DNA of 64,000 nt from Amblyornis subalaris (Eukaryota; Chordata; Aves; Passeriformes; Ptilonorhynchidae), in the NCBI GenBank assembly GCA_018881555.1, contig JACAXG010000170.1:959188-1023187 (forward strand), read 5' to 3'. Of this stretch, positions 25,736 through 37,400 are shown one piece after another (position 1 is the stretch's first letter; every line of letters begins with the position of its first letter). The position numbers and the translations under genes were made by a program. The notes below the pieces were generated by a model. The model saw only the letters and a list, made by a program, of their open reading frames with translations. It was not told the DNA's origin and did not search any database.

Positions 25736-28209
25736 ATTTTCAATAATCTCATATGTTTGCAGACAGTATTTTGAAGCTTGACATAAAGAATAATATGACT
25801 GAATTTAGCAACAGAAACTTTGCTGATTTACATATTGTTTTTATTCTAATTTGGCATCTTTTGTTCCTCTCTGTGCTTCCTNTTTTTAGGCTGAAGTTCT
25901 GTCACACACCTCAATATGTAGGAATTCCTTAAAAAAACCCTCATAACGGAAGGCTTGGTCGTTGCTGTGGAGGTTGGGAGCTGAATGCAGGTAACTCGTG
26001 CCAGGACCGAGGGCAGGGTGTGCCTGTACTGCACTGAATCCCTGCAGGATGGCAAACCACACCTGGATTCTCCTCCCGTGGCAGGGAATGTTCTCCAAGC
26101 TGCCTTGACATGTGATGAATGTGCAGGATGGGGATTCAACCCTTGGCTGTNCCAGCCTGCAGTGCTATAAATCAAATTCTTGAGTCTAAAAAAAGCCCAA
26201 GAGTTTTAGATTTACTATATCGTGCCCAAAATATAGTTTGATTATTTGCAAACAACTAGGTAGTAGTGAACATCTTTCAGAGTTACCCAAGGTACATCTA
26301 AGATATTTAAAAGTTATATTAGCCACTGGTGAAAGTAGCTAATATCTACAGCACTGTATTTTATCATTGAAGCAAATGGGCTTGAAGTCAAATTAGTCAC
26401 TTATTTTGTTGTCNTCTCTGCTCATTAGTGGGGAAAAACCACAGAAATCGAAGAAAAATTGTGCTAAAAGGTAATATTTATTTAAGTAAATGTGTTCTAG
26501 TGTATGCTTTAGGCTATGCAAATNAGAACTTTGCTGTGTTTGTGCAGAACCATAATCAAGATATTCCCTTCAAATTAATTTATCTACCTTTTACAGAACA
26601 TAATGTGTGAGGTATTAGAGGCCTCAAGTTTCCTCCTCCTGGTAGCACCAGACCTTGTTTACCACTTCTGTCTTTTCTTGGCTTGGCCTGACCTGAAAGT
26701 TTCTGACCCTTTTAGAAAACATTGGGTTCGTGTTTTTCTGGCATGAGATGAGCATCGTGTCATTGTCCTAAACTTTATCTTTAGTTTCAAAACGAGTTGT
26801 TATTGCTGAAGAAAAGGAGCAGGATCAGGAAATGGCTCTGGGTTTAAAAGAGGCTTTTTAGGGGTGCCTTCAGGAGTGCTTTGAGCACCATGAGTTGCAT
26901 CTGTCTGTGTGCTTTGTCCCCCTGAGGGAGGGGCTGTGCACTGGAGGATTTCGTTTTGGTGGGGCTTGCTTTACATCCAAACTCTCCCTGTTTGCGTGGG
27001 GAGGAATTCCTGCTGCCTCCCCAGGCCTGCCGGAGCCACTGAGGGAAACACCTCGGTGACACCACTTTGAGGAGAGTCTTAACAGGGCAGTTCTTGCTCA
27101 ACATTTTGAAAACTCATTTATTCGAAGTGTTTTGTGGGGACTCCTCTTGGTTTTGATTGGGAGGTTTGTTTTCTCTTGGTTGCATCAGCAATTTCTACAT
27201 CTACATGGAAAACCTCTGTATCCAGAGGGGAGACTGCGTTGTGTCATCAGCTCAATCCCACAAAATGAGGGAATTTCAATTTAGGAAATGTCAATGATGC
27301 CTCCCCTCCTAAAGACATGCAATACAAACAGACCTTTACAAGCAAAAATACTTTTTATCTTCTCGGTGAAGGGCACAAGGAATAAATAGTAAGAGTAAAG
27401 GTTGATGAGAACAAGTATGGATCGCTCTTATTCCATTCTTTATTGATTTAGGTAATGCCCAAAAAGACCAATTAGAATTAAACCCCTCTTGTTTTAGACC
27501 CTATAAACTCCAGAATGAATTTCCCAGCTTTTTCCCAGCTGTGCATCCTTTGTAAGCCCAGTGCAGGCAGAGAGGCTGCATTCCAAGCACAGGCAGAGCA
27601 GGGAATGTGCGCTCTGCTTTGGAATCCTGCGACTCCGTTTGTTTCTGCTGCTGGGTTCACCTCTGCGCAGCACTGAGGCACAGCCAGAGCTGCTCTGGGA
27701 TTTTTCTGAGTTGTGCATTATCTGCTCAACAGCAACAGTAATTAGACTAAATTTAGAATGTACAGAGTGGTGAATTTAAGTTTTCAAAACAAACTTGTGC
27801 CGGAGTTATGCACACAAGAATGCCTTAAATTGGGTATTGAAAGAAAAAAGAAATGGACTAAATCACTTCTAATTTTCTGCTGGGAAAAGACTGTAAAATA
27901 TGCTAAAGAATACAAATAGGCAGAAAAATCCCATTGTAAGCTGGGATTCAGACTTGATCTCATTTCTTGTCCAGCTGTAAGACAAGGGAGAATGGAATTT
28001 TTATCAGATTTGATACAGTCTTGACTGCGTCCCTGTGATGCTCCTGCTGTATTAATGAGACAGTTTCCTTTAGTCATCCAGGACATGCAGAAAGGATGTG
28101 TATTCTTCTGAAAAGAGTTTAAAATATTTATCTGGAAAGTAAAGAGAGAAGCCCAGTCTCACCCAAAGACCTGTCCTAGAAGCAACACACATTTTTTGGT
28201 TGCTTGTGG

Positions 28210-28303
28210 GTTTTTATTTATTTTTATTTATTATTATTATTTATTTCTTATTATTTATTTATTTTTATTTATTTTTTTATTATTATTATATTTTTAATTT
28301 GAT
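28210..28303 (+). repeat. TTTA/TTA-rich low-complexity repeat
   Basis: Roughly 95 bases consist almost wholly of T and A in TTTA, TTATTA and TTTTTATTTA units, with a single C. It is an interrupted AT-rich microsatellite. No mobile element is recognisable next to it. Confidence 0.9.
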
Positions 28304-29599
28304 TTTCCATAAGGGCTCACAGTAGATAAAAATGTAGATCAGGCAATTTCATCTCAGTTTCATTTTTGTTCCCTTTCCAATTTTGCCACTATGTCCTGAA
28401 CCCGAATTCCAGCAGTCACTTGGATGAAACAGAAAATCTGGTTTGCTCCGATGCTCTTTAATACTGGAAAAGTTCAGAAGAATGAGGAAAACTCACAGTT
28501 TTTATCGAAGATGCTTCAACTTATAACTAAATCGGTGCGAAAGGCCCATCTTCCTGGGGAACCTGTGCCTGAAGAACTACTCAGGGGCAGTGGATCCACA
28601 CACAGAGGTCTGTGTTTCTCCAACCTTCCAAAATCACCTCTATAAATCATGCCATTAAGAGGCTGTCTCGAACTAATAAAAATAGCTTCCATTCTTTAAA
28701 TCACTGTTAGTTTGGAGCTCAGGAGAAGCGATGGTGCCGTGTTTCCTGCAGCAGCTAAAGCTGCAAAGCAAACACTGAACAAATGAGGCTCGTGGCTTCT
28801 GGTGGCAAAGCCATGCCAGAGGGTTGGAGCCAGGGAGGGGCAGATTCATCTTCCCTGAAAGGCAATTCCTTGCTGTTCTTTGCGCTGGCAGATATTAAAT
28901 ACTCTTTGTTTTGCTGCTCATACCTTTTGGAAGTCATAAATTGCTTTATCCTAAGTAATTAGGGTAGTTTCAGGTAATAGGGATCTAAATTATGTATCCT
29001 TTTATTCCGCTTTTATTTTTGGAGGCAGAGGGGAAGCATAGTTTTATTTTACCTTTTTAGAGAACTAAAGCTTACCTTGCTTGGGGAGCTGGGGCTGTAA
29101 GAAAAACAGGCAGTATGTCAAAATTTGCAATAACATAATGAGCTCTCATTAACACTGCATTCCACCCAAAAGTTTCCCACTCTTCCTAATAGCTTTTCAT
29201 ACCAGCACAGTTTTCCCCAGTACAATTAGGGACTATGTATAGTACCTAACTTTAAAATGCCACAGCCATTCAAAGACATGATCCTGAGGTTTTTACTTAC
29301 CCATTAGCTAAAATAAATACACATTTCCTTCTCATTTCCATGGCCGGGCCAAATAAAGACCCACAATTGCATCTTGCTAAAGTGCTAAGTTTTTCAGCTA
29401 TTTTTTTGGGGGAAACTTCTTCTAATACACACATTTCTCAGAACGTGTGTGATATTTAAAGAGAAAATGTTAACTGAATTTCTTGCAATAGCTTTCAACA
29501 GGATTCCTATGAAAAAAAAAAGGCAAAACCCCCAATAATTTGAAAGGCCATTTAAATAAGGAAGAGGTTTTATAATTTTTTTTTAGTGATTTTCTTCCA

Positions 29600-29870
29600 A
29601 CCCATCCCCAAAACCCCACCAAAACAGAGGAGCGAAAACCGCCTTCATCTCCACCGAGACACGGGGACCGGCTGCACCCACAGGTGGCTGCGGTGTGTGT
29701 TTGTTCAGGCCTTGGGAACGGCACAGGATGGAGTTTGCAGCGGGACAGGCAGCGCGGGGGTGGCGAGGGGATGGCAGCGAGAGGCAGAGTGGGTGCGAGC
29801 CGTGGGCGCAGCGGGAATGTGCCAGCAGGAGGGATTTGGAACGGCTCCCTCGCTCCCGTGTTGTGGAATC
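29600..29870. other. GC/CpG-rich patch
   Basis: This 270-base stretch has many CpGs in an AT-rich neighbourhood, and frames stay open in four phases. No splice donor of good consensus and no TATA-like box were noted. It could be a small CpG island, a regulatory element or a local GC-biased patch. I do not recognise any peptide from it. Confidence 0.4.
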
Positions 29871-31352
29871 AGGGGGGAGTTCTGCTGCATCCCGAAGGAG
29901 TGCTAATGAAACCTTTATTCCCAGCACCATCCAGGATTCTGCATATGCTGCACATGAGGTGGGAAAAACTCCCATTAAAAGCGAGGGAGAGGGGGAATTT
30001 GCGATAGGGTGGCATAAAGGTTCTACCAGCATGGGGTTGGGAGGAGGTGCCTTACTCACAAAAGCAAAGCTGAATTTATTAGCTCACATTTTTTTCTCTC
30101 CCTCTGAGCCCTCTGTCTTGGCACTCACTGGAAAACAGGAGCTTATGGGCACAGGCTGCAAAAATAGTCTCAATAATCTATTTTAAAACTCCTTTTCATC
30201 TTTCAATAAATACTTTTTTGACAGAATATATGAGATTGTTTGGGGTACAAGAGCTTTACCAGCACTTGTTTGGAATGTTCTGCATTTCTCACTCCTAATT
30301 TTGCAGTCTTTTCCGTGCTTTGGAACTCTCATATCTGAGCCTTTAATCAAGCCAATGGAAACAAAAACCTCCTTCTGAGAAGGAGCATTTCTTTCACCAC
30401 CTTCCCTGCTCTTCTTCACTACAAAACCCTTTTTCCCTCTCTCTGGATGTATCATTTGCTCATGCCTCCCAAAGCCCCAGCACCTGGACACTGTGCAGTT
30501 CTGGGATAGCGAGTTTGGTGTCGTATCCCAGGGTGATCCAAGGCTGGGGATGTTTTGTAGGGTCTCTGCCAGGAGGTTCATGGCAGGGGTGGAATGCCCC
30601 TGGTAGATATTGGAGCTCATTTGGTAAAACATGAAGATTTCTGCCTTCCCAGCCTTTCCAAGGTCAGCACAATTCCGAGTCTTGCTGCCTTTGCAGAGCA
30701 ATGAGCATTTAAAATACCTTAAAAACCCCAGACTGAGCCCTCTAGTAATGAATCATTGCCCTGGTTTACTGATGGAGTCCCACGCACCGTGAGGTACTTG
30801 TGCCATCCTGAAGTACCTTCCTGTCTTCACCTCTGGTTTCTGAGATATTATTCCTCACCTCTCCCTCTGCCTGTGCCATTTTGTTTGACCTGTCTGTGGC
30901 TGCAGGACCAGAACAAACAGCAGCAGGAGGATGTTCAGTGGTGGCTGAATTCTGATTTTCCAACTGGAACTAGGCAGGAACAGTCTTTAATAAAGGTGAC
31001 CTTTAGTTACACTTGAAGGTAAGCAGTGCCAGAGGGAGGGAGAGGACACTAAAGCATGAAGAGTTTGGGGTATTAGTGACAGGAAAATTAGTGCAAGTAT
31101 TTTATTCCTCATTAAGGTCATCTGGTCATTATGCTCTTGCATCTATTGACTTTGAGTCATGCAAGAAGAAAATCTTTCAGACTTTACCAGGAGGTCAGGT
31201 GGCATGGAGGAGGATATTCCCTCCCATGCCTTCTCATCTTTCTGATCTGATATTTTCCCTGAGCAGGAGAAATTCCTCACCTTGCTTTTTCCTGTAAATG
31301 NGTGCTCTAATTACACATCCTGCCCCCACCAAACCATACTTTATCTACAAAG

Positions 31353-31432
31353 AAAAAAAAAAAAAAGCAGATAGTAGGTCCAGAAGATTTGTTCCTACCT
31401 CTGAAAAAGTTTCACCTTTTTTTTTTTTTTTT
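31353..31432. repeat. A14 and T16 homopolymer pair
   Basis: A run of 14 A (31353-31366) and a run of 16 T (31417-31432) are separated by about 50 bases of ordinary sequence, forming an inverted pair. Each run could be a decayed insertion tail, but no element is recognisable between or beside them. Confidence 0.8.
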
Positions 31433-31601
31433 ATTATGGTTGTTCTACTTGAATATATTTTCTCTGATATGTGGATAACAGGGAGAAAAAAAATCAAATC
31501 ATGGAGAAAGAAATGGAAACTATTCTTGCCATAAATCTTCCCCTTTTCTCTATTTACTGGAACAGAAAATTGGCTGGGAGTTGAAACGCAGTGTGTATAT
31601 G

Positions 31602-31617
31602 CGTGTGTGTGTGTGTG
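31602..31617 (+). repeat. (GT)n microsatellite
   Basis: An alternating GT run of eight units, preceded by GTGTGTATATGC. Short and otherwise unremarkable. Confidence 0.8.
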
Positions 31618-32224
31618 CCTCTGAACCCTCCTCACCAATGTAAGAAGTGACATTTTCCTAATTTCACTTTATATAAAAAAGGCTTTGCGTGACTTTGATT
31701 TTCATAACATGAAGGTCAAACAATTCAGAATAGAAACAATAATATTCCTCAGAAATTGACCCATGAAAATGTACTTCAGTTGTTTCTGGAAAACTGCCCT
31801 TCAGAGCTCCTTCCCNAGTAAACTTGCAAAGACATTTCCAAAGCAGAACATGGACGCCAGTGACTGTGGGGGATTTTGGGATTGTTTCTGCTAATTTGGT
31901 AACCACTCACAAAATACCTGTTACACAAATCAAACTCTGGTAATTTACTATCCAGGTGCCTGATCTGGTAACAGCCAACATGCTGAGAAACGTTTGAGGA
32001 TATTCAGCTCACTTTTATACNTGTCCTGTATTGCTTTTTCTATTACTTTGATTGCTGATCTCACTTCCCAAGGCCTTTAACAATGAGAGAGATAAAGCTG
32101 CTGCCCTGTTAAGGCACAAGGAATTGAAATATCAGAGTAATTTGATGTCAGAGGGGTCATTCAGTTAAGAATTAAGGTTTCACCATGGTTTTATATCACT
32201 CTTTCTTTGTTCTTTTTTCATAAA

Positions 32225-32575
32225 GAAACAAAACCTGGCGTTGCCTGGCTGGGCTCGAGCGTTTGGGCAAGATAAATGTCCCGAGCGGGTGGAGGGAACA
32301 CCCCCACGCCTTCAGCGACAACACGGACAGGAAGGATGGCAGAGCCGCAAACTCGCGGGTCTGGAGCGTCGCGGGATCTGCTTTGTCTTCCCACCTCGGT
32401 CAGACCCCACCAGAGCAGCTGTGGGGTGGGCACAGCTCCTCCTCCTGCTGCAGGGCAGCAGAGGGGTGCCCGGGGACCCGCGGGCGGGGGGTGTTTCACC
32501 CGCACACCCACAGCAGCCTGGCGCACTCGGGAGCTGGCTCCGAGGTTTGGCACGGGGAATTCCAGGGGCAAGTTC
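32225..32575. other. Orphan CpG-island-like segment
   Basis: About 350 bases are GC-rich and carry many CpGs (for example GCTCGAGCG, CTCGCGGG, GCGTCGCGGG and CCCGCGGGCG), with sharp boundaries to AT-rich DNA on both sides. Four overlapping frames over 110 codons run through it on both strands, which fits GC-rich composition better than a real exon. No repeat signature was seen. Possible readings are an orphan CpG island, a promoter for a noncoding transcript, or a GC-biased patch. Confidence 0.45.
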
Positions 32576-34096
32576 ACCCCCAGCCTTCTTTGGATCTGTA
32601 GAATAATTGGTTATTTATCAGAGACATTGCAAATGGGTGAGAGGAGAAAGGGGCTTGATAGAAAATGTGCAAGAAATAAGTCGATAATTAACCTTCTGTG
32701 GATGTTCCTTGACCTTTGTCTTGAGCTCTCTCTTCTCTGTTGTAGAATATTACCTGGTACTTGAGCAGTATATAAATATAAAGAATACTTTCTGAACATG
32801 TTAGATGATGTGTTGGAAACATGGAAGTCACCACGGGGATGGAGCTCTGGTGAGGATAAAAATGCCCATCTCTGATGGACTGGGCAGAGCTGGGGAGGAG
32901 CTCCTGTGCTCAGGGCACCGTGAACCCAAAAGACCCAATTCCTGGGGGAAATTTTGCTTCATGGCAAGGTGGTTTTGCCTTCCTGGATAGGACAGCACCG
33001 GCCTAGTGATTCTGTTTGTGCAATTCCTGAATCCTGGAAAGGAATTAGTTGGCATCAGCTCTCATTAGTAATCATCTTCCTACTGCGTGCTAATAAAAGA
33101 TAAAAATTGAAGAAGCTCCGTAGAATATCTGGTGGATTGTTATTTAATATATATGTATCTATTTATCTTCTTAAAGGCAAAGTGTAACTGTGGATGAATC
33201 CATGAGGCCACTGGCCCTACATAGACATACCCATGTCCAGACCATCCCACAGTGGTCCAAGTTTCATTTTTATCATTTTGGGAGTGATTTCACCATGAAT
33301 CTCTTGTAATTGTTGCCCTCTGGATTGGGTTCTTTAAATATAGACCTGACCAAATTTTCTTTTTATGTTTTTTTTTCCCCTCTGCATTTCTAAACCAGGA
33401 AAAAAATATTTTCAGACTGAAACCCTTCTGACATGATTTCTAAAGGAAATACCATGTATTGATCCACAGTCATGTGGTCTGTTGTGGTTGACATTGTTTT
33501 ATTGCCTGGGTTTAATGGTTTTTATTGGTTAAAGCTTTTAGTCTCAAGTCCCAGCAGCTACAAGGGAGCAGTGAGTGTCTTGTGGATGTAAGAAGGGTAT
33601 TAACCTGTCTGCTTTAACTGCCAGCTCATTCCTCTGGAGGCATCATGTTTGTCACATCATTTTTCACCTGTGCCACACAGGCCTGGGTGTGATATTTATT
33701 CTCCCTGTAACAAGTTCTTTAATTAATTTATAGATGGGACACTTTGGAGTGCCATGCTGTTACTATTGTTATCATTACTTTAAAAATATATTTTGGCTAA
33801 GTCTTCATTTTGCCAAGGTTTGTTTTTTTTACTGAAAAGGTTTGTTCTGCACTGGGTAGAATCTTCTTGTGATCATGCACTGAGGGTTGCAGGGTTGTGC
33901 ACGGGTGAGGTGTGGGCACAGCAGGACTGGAGGGATGGCAGGAGTCACTGGAAGTTCTTTTCTCTTCCCTGTGGAGCTCCAGGTGCTTTCTAAAGCTTTT
34001 TGGAGCCAACGCAATCCCAAGGTTATCCCACGGCTTGTGTGAAGGTGGATTGTGAGGAGATTGCTCAAACCTTCCAAGTTCCAAGTTTCCCAAATT

Positions 34097-34455
34097 TGGG
34101 GCTGTTCAGCCTGGAGAAGAGAAGGTCATGTGGAGACCTCACAGCCCCTTCCAGAAGGGAGCTGGAGAGGGACAATTCATCAGGAACTGCAGTGCCAGGA
34201 CAAGGGGGAATGGCTTCCCACTGCCAGAGGGCAGGGTTAGATGGGATATTGGGAAAGAATTGTTCCCTGGGAGGGTGGGGAGGCCCTGGCACAGGTTGCC
34301 CAGAGAAGCTGTGGCTGCCCCTGGATCCCTGGCAGTGTCCAAGGCCAGGTTGGACAGGGCTTGGAGCAGGCTGGGATAGTGGGAGGTGTCCCTGCCCACG
34401 GAACTGGATGAGCTTTAAGGTCCCTCCCAACCCAAACCACTCCGTGATCCTATGA
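34097..34455 (+). mobile_element. CR1 LINE fragment, plus strand
   Basis: It starts at TGGGGCTGTTCAGCCTGGAG, a segment near the end of CR1 ORF2, and continues through GCCCCTTCCAGAAGGGAGCTG, the GGGATATTGGGAAAGAATTG block and CAGGTTGCCCAGAGAAGCTG to a terminal CCTATGAT. About 360 bp, 5'-truncated. A short deletion removes part of the usual CCATGGCAGGGG core near 34395-34405. It contains no ambiguous bases, unlike several other copies here, perhaps because its divergence makes read placement unique. Confidence 0.95.
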
Positions 34456-37400
34456 TTAATTTTCCTCTCCTCCAGAGCTGAGGTTCCTCATTCCTGGCTC
34501 TGTCCCTCGGAGCCCTGTGCCCATTGCACAGAAACAAACCCAGAAAACCCAAGTGTGATGGAAAACNTGGTGAACAGGCCCTGGCAGGAGCCAAGGGCAG
34601 CTCCTGTGTCAGGAAAACACAGTCCTGAAGGGAAGACCAGAGAAGGATTTTTCATCTTTAAGCAGTTTTCTGCTTCCTTTCAGCTCCTGTCAGTCACCTT
34701 TATCAATGCAGGGTATTTATAAGGCACGTATCACTTCAGGATCTAAATGACACAGGCCTCCCATGGAAGACAGCTTAGATAAAATAACTGTGGAATAACT
34801 AACTGGCAGACTGCAGAGTGCCTTCAGATGGGAACTCACTGGGGAGAGTGAATACATCCCACAGCATTTAACTACTAATATATAAACTCAATTGTCAATA
34901 TTTATACTCTACACTATAACACAGAGTTTTGGCACATTGTCCATAAAATCTTGATATTTTGAGCCTAGTTGAATTTAATTTTCATATATTTCATGCAACT
35001 ATATTTTAAATCAGTTTTCCACTGAATTGTGTGCTGAGCTGCAGCAGGGGTAAAGTAAATATTAATGAAAATACATTTGAAGTAGTATTTTAATAATTGA
35101 GATATGCTGGGGAACACCAGAATATTATATATACAGAAATATTCGTGGCTACATTCCAAAGTAATACTCCAGGATAAATTCCCAGAGCCTCAATTAGCAG
35201 ATGACCAGTGGAGGAATGATAGGTTTGGGACAGGAAATGTTTTACTGTAGGGATGAAGGATGATGGGTAGAAGCATCTTTCAGAATGTTGCTTGGGTACC
35301 ACTGAAATGTTACTTTCTGCAGCAGTAAAATTCATCACCAGAATTCTATTGCTCTTTTACACTTCACTTGAATTACAGGGAGAAGTATTTCGATTTGTCT
35401 CTAATAAAATACCTGACAATCATTTCAGTGGAAACCAGAACCATTCAGAAGATGGANGTTACTTGAAGTGGAATATGGTATGGGTAAATTAAAGAACTCT
35501 GAACACATTCTAGAGAAAATGCTNGAAACCCCCTAAATGTGTGTGTTTAACTAGAGGTTCTGGCTCACAGCCCTTAATTGTACTCAAAGCTGTTGTTCCC
35601 AGAAATGTTGAACTCTGGATTGATGCATCTGTAGTGAATATACAATTAAGAAAGAGATGCCATTTATTTAGCNAAAATCTAGAAATTAAGGCAAGGGAAG
35701 ACAAGTTAGACATTTCCTGGGTTTGCTGTTATTGGAACAGCAAAAGTTGTGGGGCTTGGGGGAGGTTTTTTAGTTGTTTACACTGAGTCTATTTCATATA
35801 TTTGGATGTTCTGCAGGTAAAAATATTACCAGTCTCTGAGAGAGCTTCAATTTGTCCCACCTCATGAGCTCTNAATCTGAAAAAGTGACAAAAATGGCTG
35901 TTTCAATGAGTTCTTTCACAGTGTCATGCCAACCCTAAAATCCAGAGCATCTATAACACATGCACCATGCTTCCAGCAAGTAGGAAACACGTTCTGATCC
36001 TAAAAAAAGTTCAATATTTTTCATCTGGAGTTGGTTTTCTACTGTCAGCAAAAAAACCCAAACCCAAACAAAAACAAAAAAGGACCGTGGATGCAGTTGT
36101 GTATTTATGAGCAAGTTTTATCTCTAAACAGATTTGTAACTAAAAACAGAAATATCTTTTTATGGGAGACAGCTGGTTGGGAGATTAAAGAAACACAGCA
36201 AGGGAGGGGAGTTCAAATTAACAAACATTCCTAGACAAGGAATGCCTGTAAGCATTAGCAAGCTTTCAGCTTGCGACCTAAAAACATATCTAATCTCATC
36301 CGTGGGGCCGTGCTGATGGGTTTCACTTGCTTATTTGCTGATAAAGGAACCTTTGAAAAGCCCAGTGTGGAGCCATAACTCTTGGACGTCTTTAAGTATC
36401 AGGCAGACCTGATAAATCTGTGTCGGCCGAAAAATCCCCCTTTATGCCATGAGTTGGGTCTCGAGCAGTTAAACCTTTGAGAGCTTGTGCTGGCACATGT
36501 TTTGTTGGGACACACTGCTCTGAGTCTTCCACAGCTTCCCAGAAAGCTTCCAGATCCTGCAGCAGAGCATTTTCACCAGAGCAGATGTTTTCTCCTAAAA
36601 AAAGCAAAATTTTTCTCCCCNAAGAGCAAAATATCTGAAGATGGGCAGGCAGAAACCAGCTTTTCCACAGGCTGCTCGGTGTGTAAAGTGATGTTCCATC
36701 AGTGATTTAAACCCCTTTTTGCCACGGGAAACTCTGNGAGACAACGTGTGTGATGTTCCTGCTGGTACCAAGGTGGCAGCCTCCGGGCTGGAGCTCCTCA
36801 GCAGGTTTTTAATGGAATACAGAGAGGCAGCTCTCAAAAACGAGGCCATTGCTCCGTGCAGTGAGGATTTGAATAGCCAGACCTTGAGTTATTTGACAAA
36901 TCTCGTTGAACTTCTCTCAGAAAGTGTACAGCAATATGTCAGTTAAAAATAGTTGGACTACGCCTGTGCGCATTGTGTTCTGTCTTTGCTTGTTTAAATA
37001 TTATTATTGGGAACGCTGCCAATTTCTAACAGAACTATTGTTTGTTTTTGAGTCAGTATAGTTACATTTGGAATTGTGTTCATCCTTCAGACTGGGTTCA
37101 TTTTTATATGATTTTTCCAGTTTGTCTTATAAGGGCACATCTTTTGCTGGAGGAAGCCGGCTCAGATTTACTGTCTTCCAGTCACACCAGAACAGAATCT
37201 TATCTATGCTCAGAAAATTCCCAGAAATATTTAGGCCAAGGAGAGAAGCAAAGTACCAGCATTCTTAATATCAACTGCTTTGAAGCCATTTTTTTTTCCT
37301 TTTTAAGCTTTGCCCAATGCATGGTTGTGTTTTTGTGTTGTACCTCACACACATCCCCTAAAAAATTGAAGGGCGGAAAATCCTGTCCTCAGTGCACTTA

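Larger units (their letters stand above)
25736..34096. other. Unique noncoding sequence with simple repeats and two GC patches
   Basis: No recognisable exon. The stretch contains a TTTA/TTA-rich low-complexity region (28210-28303), a CpG-rich patch (29600-29870), an A14 and a T16 run about 50 bases apart (31353-31366 and 31417-31432), a short (GT)n (31602-31617) and a stronger GC/CpG-rich patch (32225-32575). The remaining sequence is unique and AT-leaning. Several mutually overlapping frames of 100-160 codons in the GC patches are a composition effect. Confidence 0.65.

Noticed and set aside
32241..32764. Overlapping frames of 112-162 codons near 32.4 kb
   Set aside because: Three plus-strand phases and the minus strand are open together in a GC-rich patch. 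No recognisable domain or splice flanks.
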